From: G963674835 sp963674835
Lineage (GTDB): Bacteria; Planctomycetota; Planctomycetia; Pirellulales; Thermoguttaceae
Direction of reading: 5' to 3'
Length of the DNA: 64,000 bases
NCBI GenBank assembly: GCA_963674835.2
Contig: CAXXKC010000002.1
Span: 2,294,001-2,358,000, forward strand
Below, one piece after another: positions 37,334-47,069 of this stretch. Position 1 is the stretch's first letter. Every line of letters starts with the position of its first letter. The notes beneath the pieces were generated by a model. That model had not been told where the DNA came from. It saw nothing but the letters and a program-made list of their open reading frames with translations, and ran no database searches. The position numbers and the translations under genes were made by a program.

Positions 37334-38092
37334 ATGGCCGAAGAGCCCCTCATTGCCGTGTTCGTCGACTACGAGAATCTGGCCATCGGCGTGCGGAGCA
37401 TGCGAACCGGTGGCGGGGGATTCCAGATCTCGCTGGTCCTCAAGCGTTTGCTGGAGAAAGGGCGCATCGTGTTCAAGCGTGCCTACTGCGACTGGAACCG
37501 CTACCACGATGCCGTGGCCGACTTCCACTCTCAGGCCGTCGAGCTGATCGACATTCCCGAAAGCAACATGAGCGGCAAGAACAGCGCCGACATCCACATG
37601 GTCGTCGACGCGCTGGACCTCTGCTACGGCAAGCGGCACATCGACGTCTTCGCCCTGCTCTCCGGCGACAGCGACTTCTCGCCGCTGGTCTCCAAGCTCA
37701 AGGAGAACAACAAGCGCGTCATCGGCTGCGGGGTAAAGAGTTCCAGCTCCAACCTGTTCATCGCCAATTGCGACGAATTCCTCTACTACGACGACCTCGT
37801 TCGCGTCGCCCAGACCCCGCGCCCCGCCAAGAAGAAGACCGTCCGCGCGCAGGACAAAAAGCAGGAAGCCGTCGACCGCCTCGTTGAGACGGTCCGCTCA
37901 CTGGAGCGCGACTATGACCCCCTTTGGGGCTCGCTGGTCAAGCAGACGATCCGCCGCGTCTACCCCGGCTTCAACGAGGATTACTACGGCTATCGCACCT
38001 TCTCCGAACTCCTCGAAGACGCCGAGTCCCGCGGTTTCATCACGCTGGAGCACGACGAAGCCCGCGGCAACTACAAGGTCACCCTCAAATAG
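37334..38092 (+). CDS. NYN nuclease-like protein with LOTUS (OST-HTH) domain
   Basis: The 252-residue protein has an N-terminal NYN/PIN-like domain, with catalytic-type Asp residues in FVDYENL, HMVVDALDL and LLSGDSDFSPLV. A C-terminal LOTUS/OST-HTH RNA-binding domain follows (residues about 175-250: DYDPLWGSLVKQTIRRVYPGF), ending GNYKVTLK. This LabA/DUF88-like architecture suggests RNA binding or processing. The start ATG 37334 fits the NYN start; frames upstream lack homology. Confidence 0.85.
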   Translation: MAEEPLIAVFVDYENLAIGVRSMRTGGGGFQISLVLKRLLEKGRIVFKRAYCDWNRYHDAVADFHSQAVELIDIPESNMSGKNSADIHMVVDALDLCYGKRHIDVFALLSGDSDFSPLVSKLKENNKRVIGCGVKSSSSNLFIANCDEFLYYDDLVRVAQTPRPAKKKTVRAQDKKQEAVDRLVETVRSLERDYDPLWGSLVKQTIRRVYPGFNEDYYGYRTFSELLEDAESRGFITLEHDEARGNYKVTLK

Positions 38093-38185
38093 CGACCCCA
38101 CCTTCGTCCTTTCATTTCGCTCCAAACGCTACCAGCCGTGCCGGTCGCTGATGCTTCAGCATGCCATTGCGTCTCCTCGCCAAGG

Positions 38186-40084
38186 CTACTGAAATAACAC
38201 ATGCTGCCGAAGGAAATCTTCCAGCGTTCGGTAGAAATGCGCGATCGTCTCTTGCTTGCGCCAGCCGTGCCCCTCGTCCTCGTAGACGTGATACAGATGC
38301 GGCGTGCCGTTGTGCTCCAACGCCGCCACGATCGTGTCCGACTGTTCTCGGGGCACCACGTGATCCTGCCCGCCCTGGAAGATGGCCAGCGGCCGGCGAA
38401 TCTGCTCGGCGTGAAACACGGGCGACCGTTCGCGATACACGGCAGCCGCCTCGGGCAACGGCCCCAGCAGCGAATCCAGGTACCGGCTCTCGAACTTGTG
38501 CGTCTGGAAAGCCAGATGGAAATGATTGGCCACACCATAGAGACAGACGCCCGCTGTGAACGCGTCCGGATATCGGGCCATCGTCTCCAACACCGTGAAT
38601 CCTCCGGCGCTGCCCCCCATGATCGCCGTGCGATGGCCGTCGACCAGTCCGCCGTCGACCAGGTGACGCATTCCCGACACGGCATCTTCCACGTCGCAAA
38701 CGCCCCAGTTCCCGCGAAGCTTCAGCATGTACTCGCGACCGTAGCCCGTGCTGCCCCGGTAATTCACGTACAGCACGGCGTATCCGCGCGTGGCAAAGAA
38801 CTGGGCGTCTGCGTGCCAGCCGGCGCGCACCTGCGAAGTCGGCCCTCCGTGGATCAGCACGACCAGCGGCGGTTTTCCAGTCGAGTCGGCATGAATGCCC
38901 GGCGGCGCATAGTACAACCCGTGTGCCTGCTCGCCGCCCGACGTGGTCCACGAGATCGCTTCGCAGTCGGCCAACACATTCGGCTCGACGGCCTCCGGCG
39001 ATGAACGGGCGACGACGCGCGTCCGCTGCTTCGCAAAATCGTGCTCCGCAATTCGTAGCGGACTCTTCGGACTACTGCCGATCAGCACAACGCGGTCTGT
39101 GTCCGGTGCGGCCGTCATCTGGACGACTTCCCGGTACGAACTCAATGCGTCGACCCGCGAGCGCTGCCCAGTATCCAAATCGATCCGCTCGACGCACATC
39201 GACCCATTCTCGTTGCGAACGGCCGTCACGAACCGGCTATCGTAACTGACCGCGTATGTCCGCACGCCCTGACGCCAGGCCGGCAAGCCATACTCCACAC
39301 CCTTCGGTGTCAGCCACTGCCGCTCGCGCGACTCGAAATCGTAGGCCACGAGCTGTCCCCAGCCGTGCTCGTCGCTGATGTACAGCAGCCGCCGGCCATC
39401 CGGCGTGAACTCCGGCTGAAAGATCGACGTCTCCTCGCCGCCCGCCACGACCTGTGCTTCGCCCAGCGTCGGATGGTGTCCGTCGGCGTCGATCACCGGC
39501 GCCAGGTACAGCGTCGTGCTATCCCACGGCATGTTTGGGTGTTCCCACGCGATCCAACAGAACCAGCGCCCGTCCGGACTCCATCGTGGGTGCATGTAGA
39601 AATCCCGACCGCTCGTCAGCACGTGCGGCCACTGGTCCCCCTCCACGTCCACGATCGCCAGACGGTCCATGCCGTCGTCGTCATGATGGACGTAGGCCAC
39701 CCACCGACCGTCGGGCGAGACCGTCGCCGACGCGCTTTTGCCGAATGGCGGCGTGATCGGCCTCGCCTCGCCGCCCTTCAGCGACTGCCGATAGATCCGT
39801 CCCGTGCTGCCTTCGCTGAAATAGACATTTCCTCCATGAACCGTAAAATCGCCCCCGCCGTAGCCCACCTCGGCCCGCACACTCAATTCCGGACTGAGAT
39901 CGCGCGGCGCATCGCCCGAGCTATTCTCGGCAACAAGCACGCCCCGCCCCGATCGACCCTCCAGCCATACGAGCGTATGCCCATCGGAGTCCCATGAAGC
40001 ACCCTCTAAACGGCAATCCTCCGCAAGACTCTGGGCCGTAATCGGACTCTCCCAGAGTCCAAACATTCGGGATTCCGCGCTCAT
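38186..40084 (-). CDS. S9-family prolyl oligopeptidase-like peptidase
   Basis: The 632-residue serine peptidase has an N-terminal beta-propeller (TolB-like blades, VSPDGRWVAYVHHDDDG) and a C-terminal alpha/beta-hydrolase domain. The catalytic Ser is in MGGSAGGF, Asp in GGQDHVVPR and His in EDEGHGWRK. Acylaminoacyl peptidases and dipeptidyl peptidases have this layout. There is no signal peptide, so it is probably cytoplasmic. Confidence 0.9.
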   Translation of the reverse strand: MSAESRMFGLWESPITAQSLAEDCRLEGASWDSDGHTLVWLEGRSGRGVLVAENSSGDAPRDLSPELSVRAEVGYGGGDFTVHGGNVYFSEGSTGRIYRQSLKGGEARPITPPFGKSASATVSPDGRWVAYVHHDDDGMDRLAIVDVEGDQWPHVLTSGRDFYMHPRWSPDGRWFCWIAWEHPNMPWDSTTLYLAPVIDADGHHPTLGEAQVVAGGEETSIFQPEFTPDGRRLLYISDEHGWGQLVAYDFESRERQWLTPKGVEYGLPAWRQGVRTYAVSYDSRFVTAVRNENGSMCVERIDLDTGQRSRVDALSSYREVVQMTAAPDTDRVVLIGSSPKSPLRIAEHDFAKQRTRVVARSSPEAVEPNVLADCEAISWTTSGGEQAHGLYYAPPGIHADSTGKPPLVVLIHGGPTSQVRAGWHADAQFFATRGYAVLYVNYRGSTGYGREYMLKLRGNWGVCDVEDAVSGMRHLVDGGLVDGHRTAIMGGSAGGFTVLETMARYPDAFTAGVCLYGVANHFHLAFQTHKFESRYLDSLLGPLPEAAAVYRERSPVFHAEQIRRPLAIFQGGQDHVVPREQSDTIVAALEHNGTPHLYHVYEDEGHGWRKQETIAHFYRTLEDFLRQHVLFQ

Positions 40085-40556
40085 GAAGACTCCTGGGAAA
40101 CAAGTTCGATGCGGTCAATCGACAAGACCACGGGACCGCACGCCGCAAACCGTTCGTTCACGCCTCTGCACAACGACTACCCGACCGCTCAAAAAACGCC
40201 GGCGTTCGGCCTCGAATTGCTGACGTCATTAACAAGGTGGGGAATTATAGGAGTCGCCGCCCACTCAGGCAAAGAAGGGGCCCGAACCCCGAAGCGTAGT
40301 TTGAAATGCCCCCACAGGACAATCTGCGTGACGGCCCTTCGCCGCTGCACGCAAATCCTACTGTCACCGATGCTTGCATTACGCACTGCCCGGGCAGCTT
40401 CTTGATAGCTGGGAGCCCCCGAAGGCCCCGAGACGGCCCCCGTTTTGCACCCCCGTGGCATGGACGACACCGCACGAGCCCCTATAATCAGTGGTTCGTG
40501 TGCCTTGGGATGTGTCGGGCGCGCATGGGTGCCCAAATCGAGAAGGAGACCGACCC
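40085..40556. other. Intergenic region upstream of trxB
   Basis: 472 bases between the divergent S9 peptidase gene and trxB. No gene is supported. A 12-bp palindrome, CTGCCCGGGCAG, lies at 40386-40397. The end of the region holds AAGGAGA (40542-40548), the ribosome-binding site that sets the trxB start. Confidence 0.45.
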
Positions 40557-41603
40557 TTGCCGGAAAAAGTCATCATCATCGGCAGCGGCCCTGCTGCATG
40601 GACTGCCGCCATCTACGCCGCCCGTGCCGAGCTCAAACCGTTGGTCTTCGAAGGTGCCATCACCGAAGAGAACCGTCTCGCCGGCACCCTTCCGCTGGGA
40701 CAGTTGGCTCTGACGACCGAGATTGAAAACTACCCCGGCTTCCCCACCGGCAACCTGGAAGCCTATCTCGACAGCGCCATCGCCCCCGAACGCCGGATGA
40801 TGCTGCCTCCCCACGGCCAACACGGTGCCAGCGGCCCCGAACTCATGGAGCTCATGCGGCAACAAGCCATCAACTTCGCCACCCGCATCGTCACCGAAGA
40901 CGTCCTCGATGTCGATTTCCAGACCCGTCCCTTCAAAATCCACGCCTCCGACGACAAAACCTACGAGGCCCTGGCCGTCATCATCGCCACCGGCGCCCGG
41001 GCGAACTACCTCGGCATCGAGTCGGAGAACCGGTTCAAGAACCACGGCGTCAGCGCCTGCGCCGTTTGTGACGGCGCGCTGCCGCGGTTTCGCAACAAGC
41101 CGTTGGTCGTCGTTGGCGGCGGCGATTCGGCCGTCGAGGAGGCCGACTACCTCAGCAAGTTCGCCAGCGTCGCCTACCTCGTCCACCGCCGCGATGAGCT
41201 CCGCGCCTCCAAGATCATGGCCAAGCGGGCGATGGACAATCCCAAGATCGAGATCGTCTGGAACCGCGTCGTCGATGAAGTGCTTGGCGACGACACCAAC
41301 GGCGTCACCAGCGTGCGACTCAAGAGCACCGCAGGCGAGCCCGACCTGACCCTCGAGGCCGCCGGTATGTTCCTGGCCATCGGTCACACGCCCAACACCG
41401 CATTCCTCAAGGACAAGATCCAACTGAACGCCAAGAAGTACATCGCCTTGACCACGCCGGATCGGACCTGTACCAGTGTCGAAGGCGTCTTCGCCGCCGG
41501 CGACGTGGCCGACGACTACTACCGTCAGGCCATCACTGCCGCCGGAACCGGCTGCAGGGCCGCCCTCGACGCCGAACGCTGGCTCGCCGCCCAAGGCCTG
41601 TGA
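40557..41603 (+). CDS. trxB: Thioredoxin reductase, TTG start
   Basis: The 348-residue flavoenzyme passes electrons from NADPH to thioredoxin. It has the FAD motif IIIGSGPAAWTAAIYAAR, the redox-active CAVC (about residue 140), an NADPH-binding GGGDSAVEEADYL and a C-terminal FAAGDVADDYYRQ. An insertion of about 15 residues (ERRMMLPPHGQHGAS) is present compared with E. coli. I chose the TTG at 40557 because AAGGAGA lies 8 bases upstream and the fold begins at PEKVIIIG. In-frame ATG/GTG codons further up would add unrelated residues. The CnoX-like protein at 26150 could be among its substrates. Confidence 0.9.
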   Translation: MPEKVIIIGSGPAAWTAAIYAARAELKPLVFEGAITEENRLAGTLPLGQLALTTEIENYPGFPTGNLEAYLDSAIAPERRMMLPPHGQHGASGPELMELMRQQAINFATRIVTEDVLDVDFQTRPFKIHASDDKTYEALAVIIATGARANYLGIESENRFKNHGVSACAVCDGALPRFRNKPLVVVGGGDSAVEEADYLSKFASVAYLVHRRDELRASKIMAKRAMDNPKIEIVWNRVVDEVLGDDTNGVTSVRLKSTAGEPDLTLEAAGMFLAIGHTPNTAFLKDKIQLNAKKYIALTTPDRTCTSVEGVFAAGDVADDYYRQAITAAGTGCRAALDAERWLAAQGL

Positions 41604-41661
41604 CAGAACTCCCCTCCCCGCTTTCCGCCATCCACTTTCCGCTTTTTGATTTCCAATTCCC

Positions 41662-43050
41662 ATGCACCTCTCCGTCGCCCAAGCCCGCCGCCCCGAGTCT
41701 GTCGGCCAACAAGTGATCCTTCGCGGCTGGGTCCGCACCCGCCGCGACTCCAAGGCCGGTTTCAGCTTCCTTGAGCTCAACGACGGCTCCTCGTTGGGCA
41801 ACATCCAGGTCATCGCCGAAACCTCGCTGCCCAACTACGAATCGGAGATCAAACGGCTGACGGCCGGATCCAGCGTGACCGTCACCGGCCTGGTCCGCGA
41901 GTCGCCCGGTCAGGGTCAGGCGACCGAAGTGCTCGCCCAGAGCATTGCCGTTCACGGCTGGGCCGACGCCGATACCTATCCGCTGCAGAAGAAGCGGCAT
42001 TCGTTCGAGTTTCTCCGCACCATCGCCCACCTTCGTCCTCGCACGAACACCTTCGGGGCCGTCGTCCGCGTGCGCAACGCCGTTTGCCATTCGATCCACC
42101 AGTTCTTCCAGGAAGAGGGCTTCTTCTACATCCAAACGCCCGTCATCACCGCCAGCGACTGCGAAGGTGCCGGACAGATGTTTCGCGTGACCACGCTCGA
42201 TTTGGCCAACGTGCCCAAGGCCGAGGGCCAGGTCGACTTCACCCAGGATTTCTTCGACCGCCCCTCCTATCTCACCGTCAGCGGCCAACTCGAGGGCGAG
42301 ATCTTCGCCTGTGCCCTGGGCAAGATCTACACGTTCGGCCCCACCTTCCGTGCCGAGAACTCCAACACCTCGCGCCACCTGGCCGAGTTCTGGATGGTCG
42401 AGCCCGAAATGGCCTTCTTCGAGCTCAGCGACAACATGGACCTGGCCGAGCGATTCCTCAAACGCATCGTCGGCGACGTCCTCCAACGCTGCCCCGAAGA
42501 CATGGAGTTCTTCAACCAGCGCATCGACAAGACCGTGCTCGACACGCTCCACCACATCGTCGCCAGCGACTTCGTACGGCTCCCCTATACCGAAGCCGTC
42601 GCCATCGTGGAGCAATCGGGCCAGACCTTCGAGTTTCCCGTCGCCTGGGGCAGCGACTTGCAGGCCGAGCACGAACGATTCCTCACCGAACAGCACTTCA
42701 AGTGCCCCGTCATCCTCTTCGACTACCCCCGTTCGATCAAACCGTTCTACATGCGTGTCAACGACGACGGCCGCACCGTCCGCGCCATGGACATCCTCGT
42801 TCCCAAGGTCGGCGAGATCATCGGCGGCAGCCAACGCGAAGAACGCCTCGACGTCCTCCAACAGCGTATGGCCGAGCAAGGCCTCAACGCCGAAGACTAC
42901 TGGTGGTACCTCGACCTGCGCCGCTACGGCACGGTTCCCCATTCAGGCTTCGGTCTCGGCCTGGAACGCGTCATCCAGTTCATCTCCGGCATGGCCAACA
43001 TCCGCGACGTCATCCCCTTCCCCCGCACCCCCGGCAACGCCGACTTCTGA
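41662..43050 (+). CDS. asnS: Asparagine-tRNA ligase
   Basis: The 462-residue class IIb synthetase charges tRNA-Asn. An OB-fold anticodon-binding domain starts the protein (VILRGWVRTRRDSKAGFSF). Motif 2 is seen as FRAENSNTSRHLAEFWMVEPEM, and motif 3 as GFGLGLERVIQFISG. The TRRDSKAGFSFLELNDGS segment is typical of AsnRS rather than AspRS. It lies 58 bases after trxB on the same strand, possibly in one transcript. Confidence 0.93.
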   Translation: MHLSVAQARRPESVGQQVILRGWVRTRRDSKAGFSFLELNDGSSLGNIQVIAETSLPNYESEIKRLTAGSSVTVTGLVRESPGQGQATEVLAQSIAVHGWADADTYPLQKKRHSFEFLRTIAHLRPRTNTFGAVVRVRNAVCHSIHQFFQEEGFFYIQTPVITASDCEGAGQMFRVTTLDLANVPKAEGQVDFTQDFFDRPSYLTVSGQLEGEIFACALGKIYTFGPTFRAENSNTSRHLAEFWMVEPEMAFFELSDNMDLAERFLKRIVGDVLQRCPEDMEFFNQRIDKTVLDTLHHIVASDFVRLPYTEAVAIVEQSGQTFEFPVAWGSDLQAEHERFLTEQHFKCPVILFDYPRSIKPFYMRVNDDGRTVRAMDILVPKVGEIIGGSQREERLDVLQQRMAEQGLNAEDYWWYLDLRRYGTVPHSGFGLGLERVIQFISGMANIRDVIPFPRTPGNADF

Positions 43051-43476
43051 GCTGCTGGGCCAAGAGCCTCCCTCGCCGGCGCGGCCAAGAGTCCGGTGGG
43101 TGACACATCCGTACGGCACCCCACGTCACACCCCAGTGCTCCACCTGTAAAGATCTGCGCCATCTGCGGATCAGATCCACAGCGTGCGTATGCACAGCTT
43201 ACCGCCGCGGCACGACCGCCACATCCGGCAACGACTCTCCAGAGGATTCGATTGCCCTTTCCGCTGCCGCCCTCCCAGAATCCGAAAGGCTCACGTACCC
43301 TTAGGGCCTAGTCGATGTGAAGGAATGTCAATCACGGACGATCCAACGCCTGCGTGGGATGGAGAGCCCTCGGAACGCTCGACCGGAATTCCGGTTGTAG
43401 GGATTCCGGAGACCGTCGCGCAGTCCGAGCACGGACGACATGTCGCCCGCATTCCTCCCACACAGACGCATCATCC
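43051..43476. other. Intergenic region, no gene seen
   Basis: 426 bases. Open frames run into the next gene from upstream but lack protein character. No RNA gene or clear terminator is visible. Confidence 0.4.
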
Positions 43477-45048
43477 GTGACGAACTCCAAGCTCAACTAC
43501 CTGAGAATCTACCAAGAGGAGCCGCCGCAACCTGCGCCGTCCGAGGATCGTGTGGGCAGTCTGCCGGAGGTTTTGAGGGCCTTCCAGCGGGCTACCGGCT
43601 GGTCGCTCCAGTACGTCGCCCGTCCACAAAACAACGCATCGAAGGACCTGACGTGGTCCGCCCCGGTCAACCCGGGCGTCGGAGTCACTCCCGGACTCTT
43701 CAGGCTCGATGCGATCCCCTCCCCGACCTCCGCGCCGCCCATCGATCCTCACGCGGCGCAAGAACTGGGCGGTGCTCTGGCCAACATGTTCGGCGAGCTC
43801 CTTCGCGCACGCCACGTGCTCTGGCAACGCGAAGCCGAACTGGCGGCCAACGTGCCGGTGGTCCCTCATCCCGAAGAGCGACACCACCTCGCCGCTCGCC
43901 TGCAAGCGGTCCTCAAGGGAGGTGCCGAAGCCGTCGGTGGTCACGCTGCGGCCCTCTATCTCCTGGATGAAACGACCACCTTGCTCAAGCTCCGATCCTG
44001 CTGGGGCCTGCCCACCGAGCGTTACACCGATCCGCCGCGATCGCTCGAAGGCGCCCTGGCCGATCTGGAAGCCCTCCTCGGCCATGCCGTCGTCCTCGAA
44101 GACGCCAACTTGCTCGCCCACTGGCATCCGCCGGAGGATTTCGCTGCTGCCGTTTGCCTGCCCGTCTCCAGCCCCACCACGATTCTGGGGACCCTCTGGA
44201 TCTTCTCCAACGAGAAGCGCGATTTCACCGAGAGCCAAACCAACCTCTTGGAAATCGTCGCCGGTCGCATCGCGGCCGATCTCGAGCGCGAGATGCTCCT
44301 CCGCGAGGGCGTCGAGGGCGTCCAACTCAAACGCCAACTGATGGCCGCCGAACGCCTACAGCGTAGCCAGCTCCCAACATTTGCACCCCTGCTGGACGGC
44401 TGGGATTTGGCCGGCTACACCGATCAGGCCCAATCGCTCGGTGGCGACTTCTACGACTGGTTCTGCCTCCCCGACGGACTGCTCTCCGTTGCCGTTGGCA
44501 GCACATCCGACACCGGCATGCCCGCCGCACTCACTGCCGCCAACGTCAAGACCGCCTTGCGTTCCCACGCTCCCTACCATCGTGAGGCCGACAGGCTCCT
44601 CCGGCAAATCAACCTAACGCTCTGGACCAGTTCCGCAGGCGATCAAGCCGCCTCGCTGTTCTGTGGTTTGGTCGAGCCCGCGACCGGACGCATTTCCTAC
44701 GCGGCCGCAGGAGAGCCCTGTGTTCTGCTGCTCGACGCACAAGGTTGGCAATCCCTGACCCACCCCAGCCCACGACTCGGCGAAAGCCCCGAATCCGACT
44801 TCGAGCCCTTCGCCTGCGAACTCCACCCCGGCCAGACACTCGTCATCCTCACCGAAGGACTCCGGGCAACCAAAGACGCCGCCGGCCGCCCCCTAAGCGA
44901 GGCCGATATCGCCACCCCACTGCTGAGCCAACTTTCCCTCTCCGCCCGCGACCTCACCAACCTGCTCCGCGACCGCCTAGCCACACACGCCGCCCCCACC
45001 TCCCGATCCAGCCAAACAGCCCTAGTCCTCCGCCGTCCAGGTCCTTGA
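43477..45048 (+). CDS. GAF-SpoIIE serine phosphatase
   Basis: The 523-residue protein has a GAF-like sensory domain (residues about 140-265: AEAVGGHAAALYLLDE, LLGHAVVLEDANLL). A coiled region and a C-terminal SpoIIE/PP2C phosphatase domain follow, with LGGDFYDWFCLPDG, YAAAGEPCVLLLD and LTEGLRAT. Such proteins dephosphorylate anti-sigma-factor antagonists or similar partners. The canonical VGDVSGHG-like motif appears altered (AVGSTSDTGMPAAL), so activity may differ. The start is GTG 43477; an upstream frame would add 41 low-complexity residues. Confidence 0.82.
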   Translation: MTNSKLNYLRIYQEEPPQPAPSEDRVGSLPEVLRAFQRATGWSLQYVARPQNNASKDLTWSAPVNPGVGVTPGLFRLDAIPSPTSAPPIDPHAAQELGGALANMFGELLRARHVLWQREAELAANVPVVPHPEERHHLAARLQAVLKGGAEAVGGHAAALYLLDETTTLLKLRSCWGLPTERYTDPPRSLEGALADLEALLGHAVVLEDANLLAHWHPPEDFAAAVCLPVSSPTTILGTLWIFSNEKRDFTESQTNLLEIVAGRIAADLEREMLLREGVEGVQLKRQLMAAERLQRSQLPTFAPLLDGWDLAGYTDQAQSLGGDFYDWFCLPDGLLSVAVGSTSDTGMPAALTAANVKTALRSHAPYHREADRLLRQINLTLWTSSAGDQAASLFCGLVEPATGRISYAAAGEPCVLLLDAQGWQSLTHPSPRLGESPESDFEPFACELHPGQTLVILTEGLRATKDAAGRPLSEADIATPLLSQLSLSARDLTNLLRDRLATHAAPTSRSSQTALVLRRPGP

Positions 45049-45091
45049 CTCCCAGCCCGAACCGGCTACATTGATTTTTGCGCCCCAAACG

Positions 45092-45178
<87 letters not shown>

Positions 45179-45196
45179 CTGAAGTGATTTATTAAC

Positions 45197-45233
45197 AAGG
45201 ACTTACGCAAATCCGCGTTAGTCCTTTTCTTTT
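45197..45233 (+). terminator. Rho-independent terminator after tRNA-Leu
   Basis: A 12-base stem, AAGGACTTACGC with GCGTTAGTCCTT (one mismatch), has a 6-base loop and a TTTTCTTTT tail. It ends the tRNA-Leu transcript and insulates the recombinase gene. Confidence 0.85.
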
Positions 45234-45258
45234 GCGCCTGTGGTCCCGACTTGCAAGA

Positions 45259-45340
45259 GTAGTCCAAAAGTAGTCCAATGTTGATCGGGTGTTGCGGGTG
45301 TGAATAAATCGTAGTCCAGCCTGGACTACGATTGGACTAC
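45259..45340. promoter_or_regulatory. Cluster of five GTAGTCCA sites before the recombinase gene
   Basis: The octamer GTAGTCCA occurs at 45259-45266, 45270-45277 and 45311-45318, and inverted at 45322-45329 and 45333-45340. Pairs are spaced 11 bases apart, about one helical turn. The central pair makes a near-perfect 25-base palindrome (45308-45332). The cluster lies between the presumed attachment site and the recombinase ATG, as arm-type or excisionase/regulator sites do. Confidence 0.75.
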
Positions 45341-45356
45341 GAATGGGCAAGGGCTC

Positions 45357-46688
45357 ATGGCGGCTCACCTCATCTGGAAACCCTCGAAGCGGAGAGGTTC
45401 GCCTGTGGCGCACCTGCGTTTTCGCCTCGGGGGACGCAAGTTCTTCCGTTCGCTCAAAACCACCGACGAAACGGTTGCCAATGCCAAGCTCTGGCGGGCC
45501 AACGAAACCCTGCGACGGCTTGAGCAGGGCGACCTGACGCTTCCTGACGGCGCCACCTTTGATGAAGCGTTCGATTTCATTCTTTCAGGGGGGAGGCAAC
45601 TCTCCAGTCCAGAACTCATAGCAGACGTGACGCTGGAGCAGATAAGGAAGGCGTACTTCGACGAACTGCCCAGGGGGGCGAAGGAGGATTCGTCTGTAGC
45701 GACCGAAAAGACCCACGCGGGCCACTTCGTCCGACTGCTGGGCGGGAGCGTCCCGATCCGCACACTCGGCGTGTCCCAACTTCAACGGTACGTCAGTGCG
45801 CGACGGAAGGAGAATGGACAGCGGGGCAAGAAAATCCAACCGCACACGATCAAGAAGGAACTCCAGACATTCAAACAGTTCTGGGACTTCGCCCGAGCGC
45901 GGCATTATGTCGAAGGCGATTGCCCGACTCTGCATGTCAGGCTTCCCAAGCCCGACGAGAAACCGCCTTTCCACACCTGGCCGCAGATCGAAGCTGCTAT
46001 CGCGAAGGGTGGTCTCACCGAATTGCAGATCGACGAACTGTGGGACAGCCTGTTTCTCGGGGAGAAGGAGATTCAAGAGCTAGTCGCCTATGTGAAGAAG
46101 AACGCCGAGCACCCGTTCGTTTACGCCATGTTCGCATTCACGGCCTTCACTGGCGCACGGCGAAGCGAGATCATCCGTTCCCAGGTTCGGGACTTCCAAT
46201 TCGACAACAACTTGGTCTTGATCCGAGAGAAGAAACGACGACATGAAGTCAGTGTGTCATTCCGCCGTGTGCAGCTTCACGCTCAACTCCGGGCGATCAT
46301 GGATGATTGGTTTAAGGTTCATCCCGGAGGACCGTACACGATTTGCACGCCCCCCAACTTCCTTCGGAGCAAGAAGAAGTCGGAGTCCGCACAACCGCTG
46401 ACCGAAAGCCAAGCCCACGACCACTTCCAACGGGCTTTGACGGCCAGCAAGTGGAAAGTCGTACGCGGCTTCCACGTCCTGCGTCATTCGTTCGCGTCGA
46501 TCTGCGCGCAGAAGGGCATCCACCAGTCCATAATTGACTCGTGGCTCGGACACCAGACGGAGGAGATGCGCAACCGCTACCGCCACCTGTTCCCGGAAGA
46601 AACGCGGAAGGCAATGGATCGAGTACTGGCCTCCGACATTGGCGCCCTATTCGGGCGGGAGGCCGTTGGTGAGCAGGTCGAGAAGTGA
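45357..46688 (+). CDS. Tyrosine recombinase (integrase)
   Basis: The 443-residue site-specific recombinase catalyses integration and excision. The C-terminal catalytic set is present: Arg in FTGARRSEII, HVLRH, the GHQ of SWLGHQT, and the nucleophile Tyr in MRNRYRHLFP. N-terminal SAM-like core-binding features lie around 95-190. ATG 45357 begins homology (HLIWKPSKRRG); another ATG at 45343 is out of frame. It lies 178 bases from tRNA-Leu and overlaps the excisionase-like gene convergently at its 3' end by 42 bases. Confidence 0.95.
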   Translation: MAAHLIWKPSKRRGSPVAHLRFRLGGRKFFRSLKTTDETVANAKLWRANETLRRLEQGDLTLPDGATFDEAFDFILSGGRQLSSPELIADVTLEQIRKAYFDELPRGAKEDSSVATEKTHAGHFVRLLGGSVPIRTLGVSQLQRYVSARRKENGQRGKKIQPHTIKKELQTFKQFWDFARARHYVEGDCPTLHVRLPKPDEKPPFHTWPQIEAAIAKGGLTELQIDELWDSLFLGEKEIQELVAYVKKNAEHPFVYAMFAFTAFTGARRSEIIRSQVRDFQFDNNLVLIREKKRRHEVSVSFRRVQLHAQLRAIMDDWFKVHPGGPYTICTPPNFLRSKKKSESAQPLTESQAHDHFQRALTASKWKVVRGFHVLRHSFASICAQKGIHQSIIDSWLGHQTEEMRNRYRHLFPEETRKAMDRVLASDIGALFGREAVGEQVEK

Positions 46689-47069
46689 CGCATTGGGAAT
46701 GCGCCAAGCGTGGTCTCTGCCCTTGTACGCCCCCTTGATCCTACCTCTGTTGCACGCTTGACGAATCGTATAGGGTTTGAGCTTTGTCTTGTCGGCCACT
46801 TCATTGACGGTATACGCTTCCTTCACCACGTCGCCACGTTCTGCGGCTAGCAGTTCCTTGATCTGCATCAGTGCGATCTTGATCTCTGTCATATCCGTCT
46901 TGAGGCTCTTGATCGTTGCCTTGTCATCGCCGCTCAGCCCGGGCACGAGAGCATCTCCACTGCCGCGCAACGTCCGGACAGGCAAAGGGCGGCCTTGGTT
47001 GTTCTCCAAAGCAACTGCGATGCGTTTGAGGTAGTCGAGCAAGAAATCCCAGCGCGTAGAGCGAGGCAT
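46647..47069 (-). CDS. Excisionase-like MerR/HTH_17 DNA-binding protein
   Basis: The 140-residue protein has a C-terminal helix-turn-helix of the excisionase family (residues about 85-135: YTVNEVADKTKLKPYTIRQACNRGRIKGAYK, ending AWRIPNASLLDLL). A helical N-terminal region with coiled character (KTDMTEIKIALMQIKELLA) precedes it. Its place against the integrase 3' end supports a recombination directionality factor, perhaps binding the GTAGTCCA sites. The start at 47069 gives the most likely protein; there is a longer frame upstream. Confidence 0.75.
   Translation of the reverse strand: MPRSTRWDFLLDYLKRIAVALENNQGRPLPVRTLRGSGDALVPGLSGDDKATIKSLKTDMTEIKIALMQIKELLAAERGDVVKEAYTVNEVADKTKLKPYTIRQACNRGRIKGAYKGRDHAWRIPNASLLDLLTNGLPPE

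Noticed and set aside
45343..45537. ATG at 45343 as recombinase start
   Set aside because: It is out of frame with the recombinase; ATG 45357 begins the homologous sequence.
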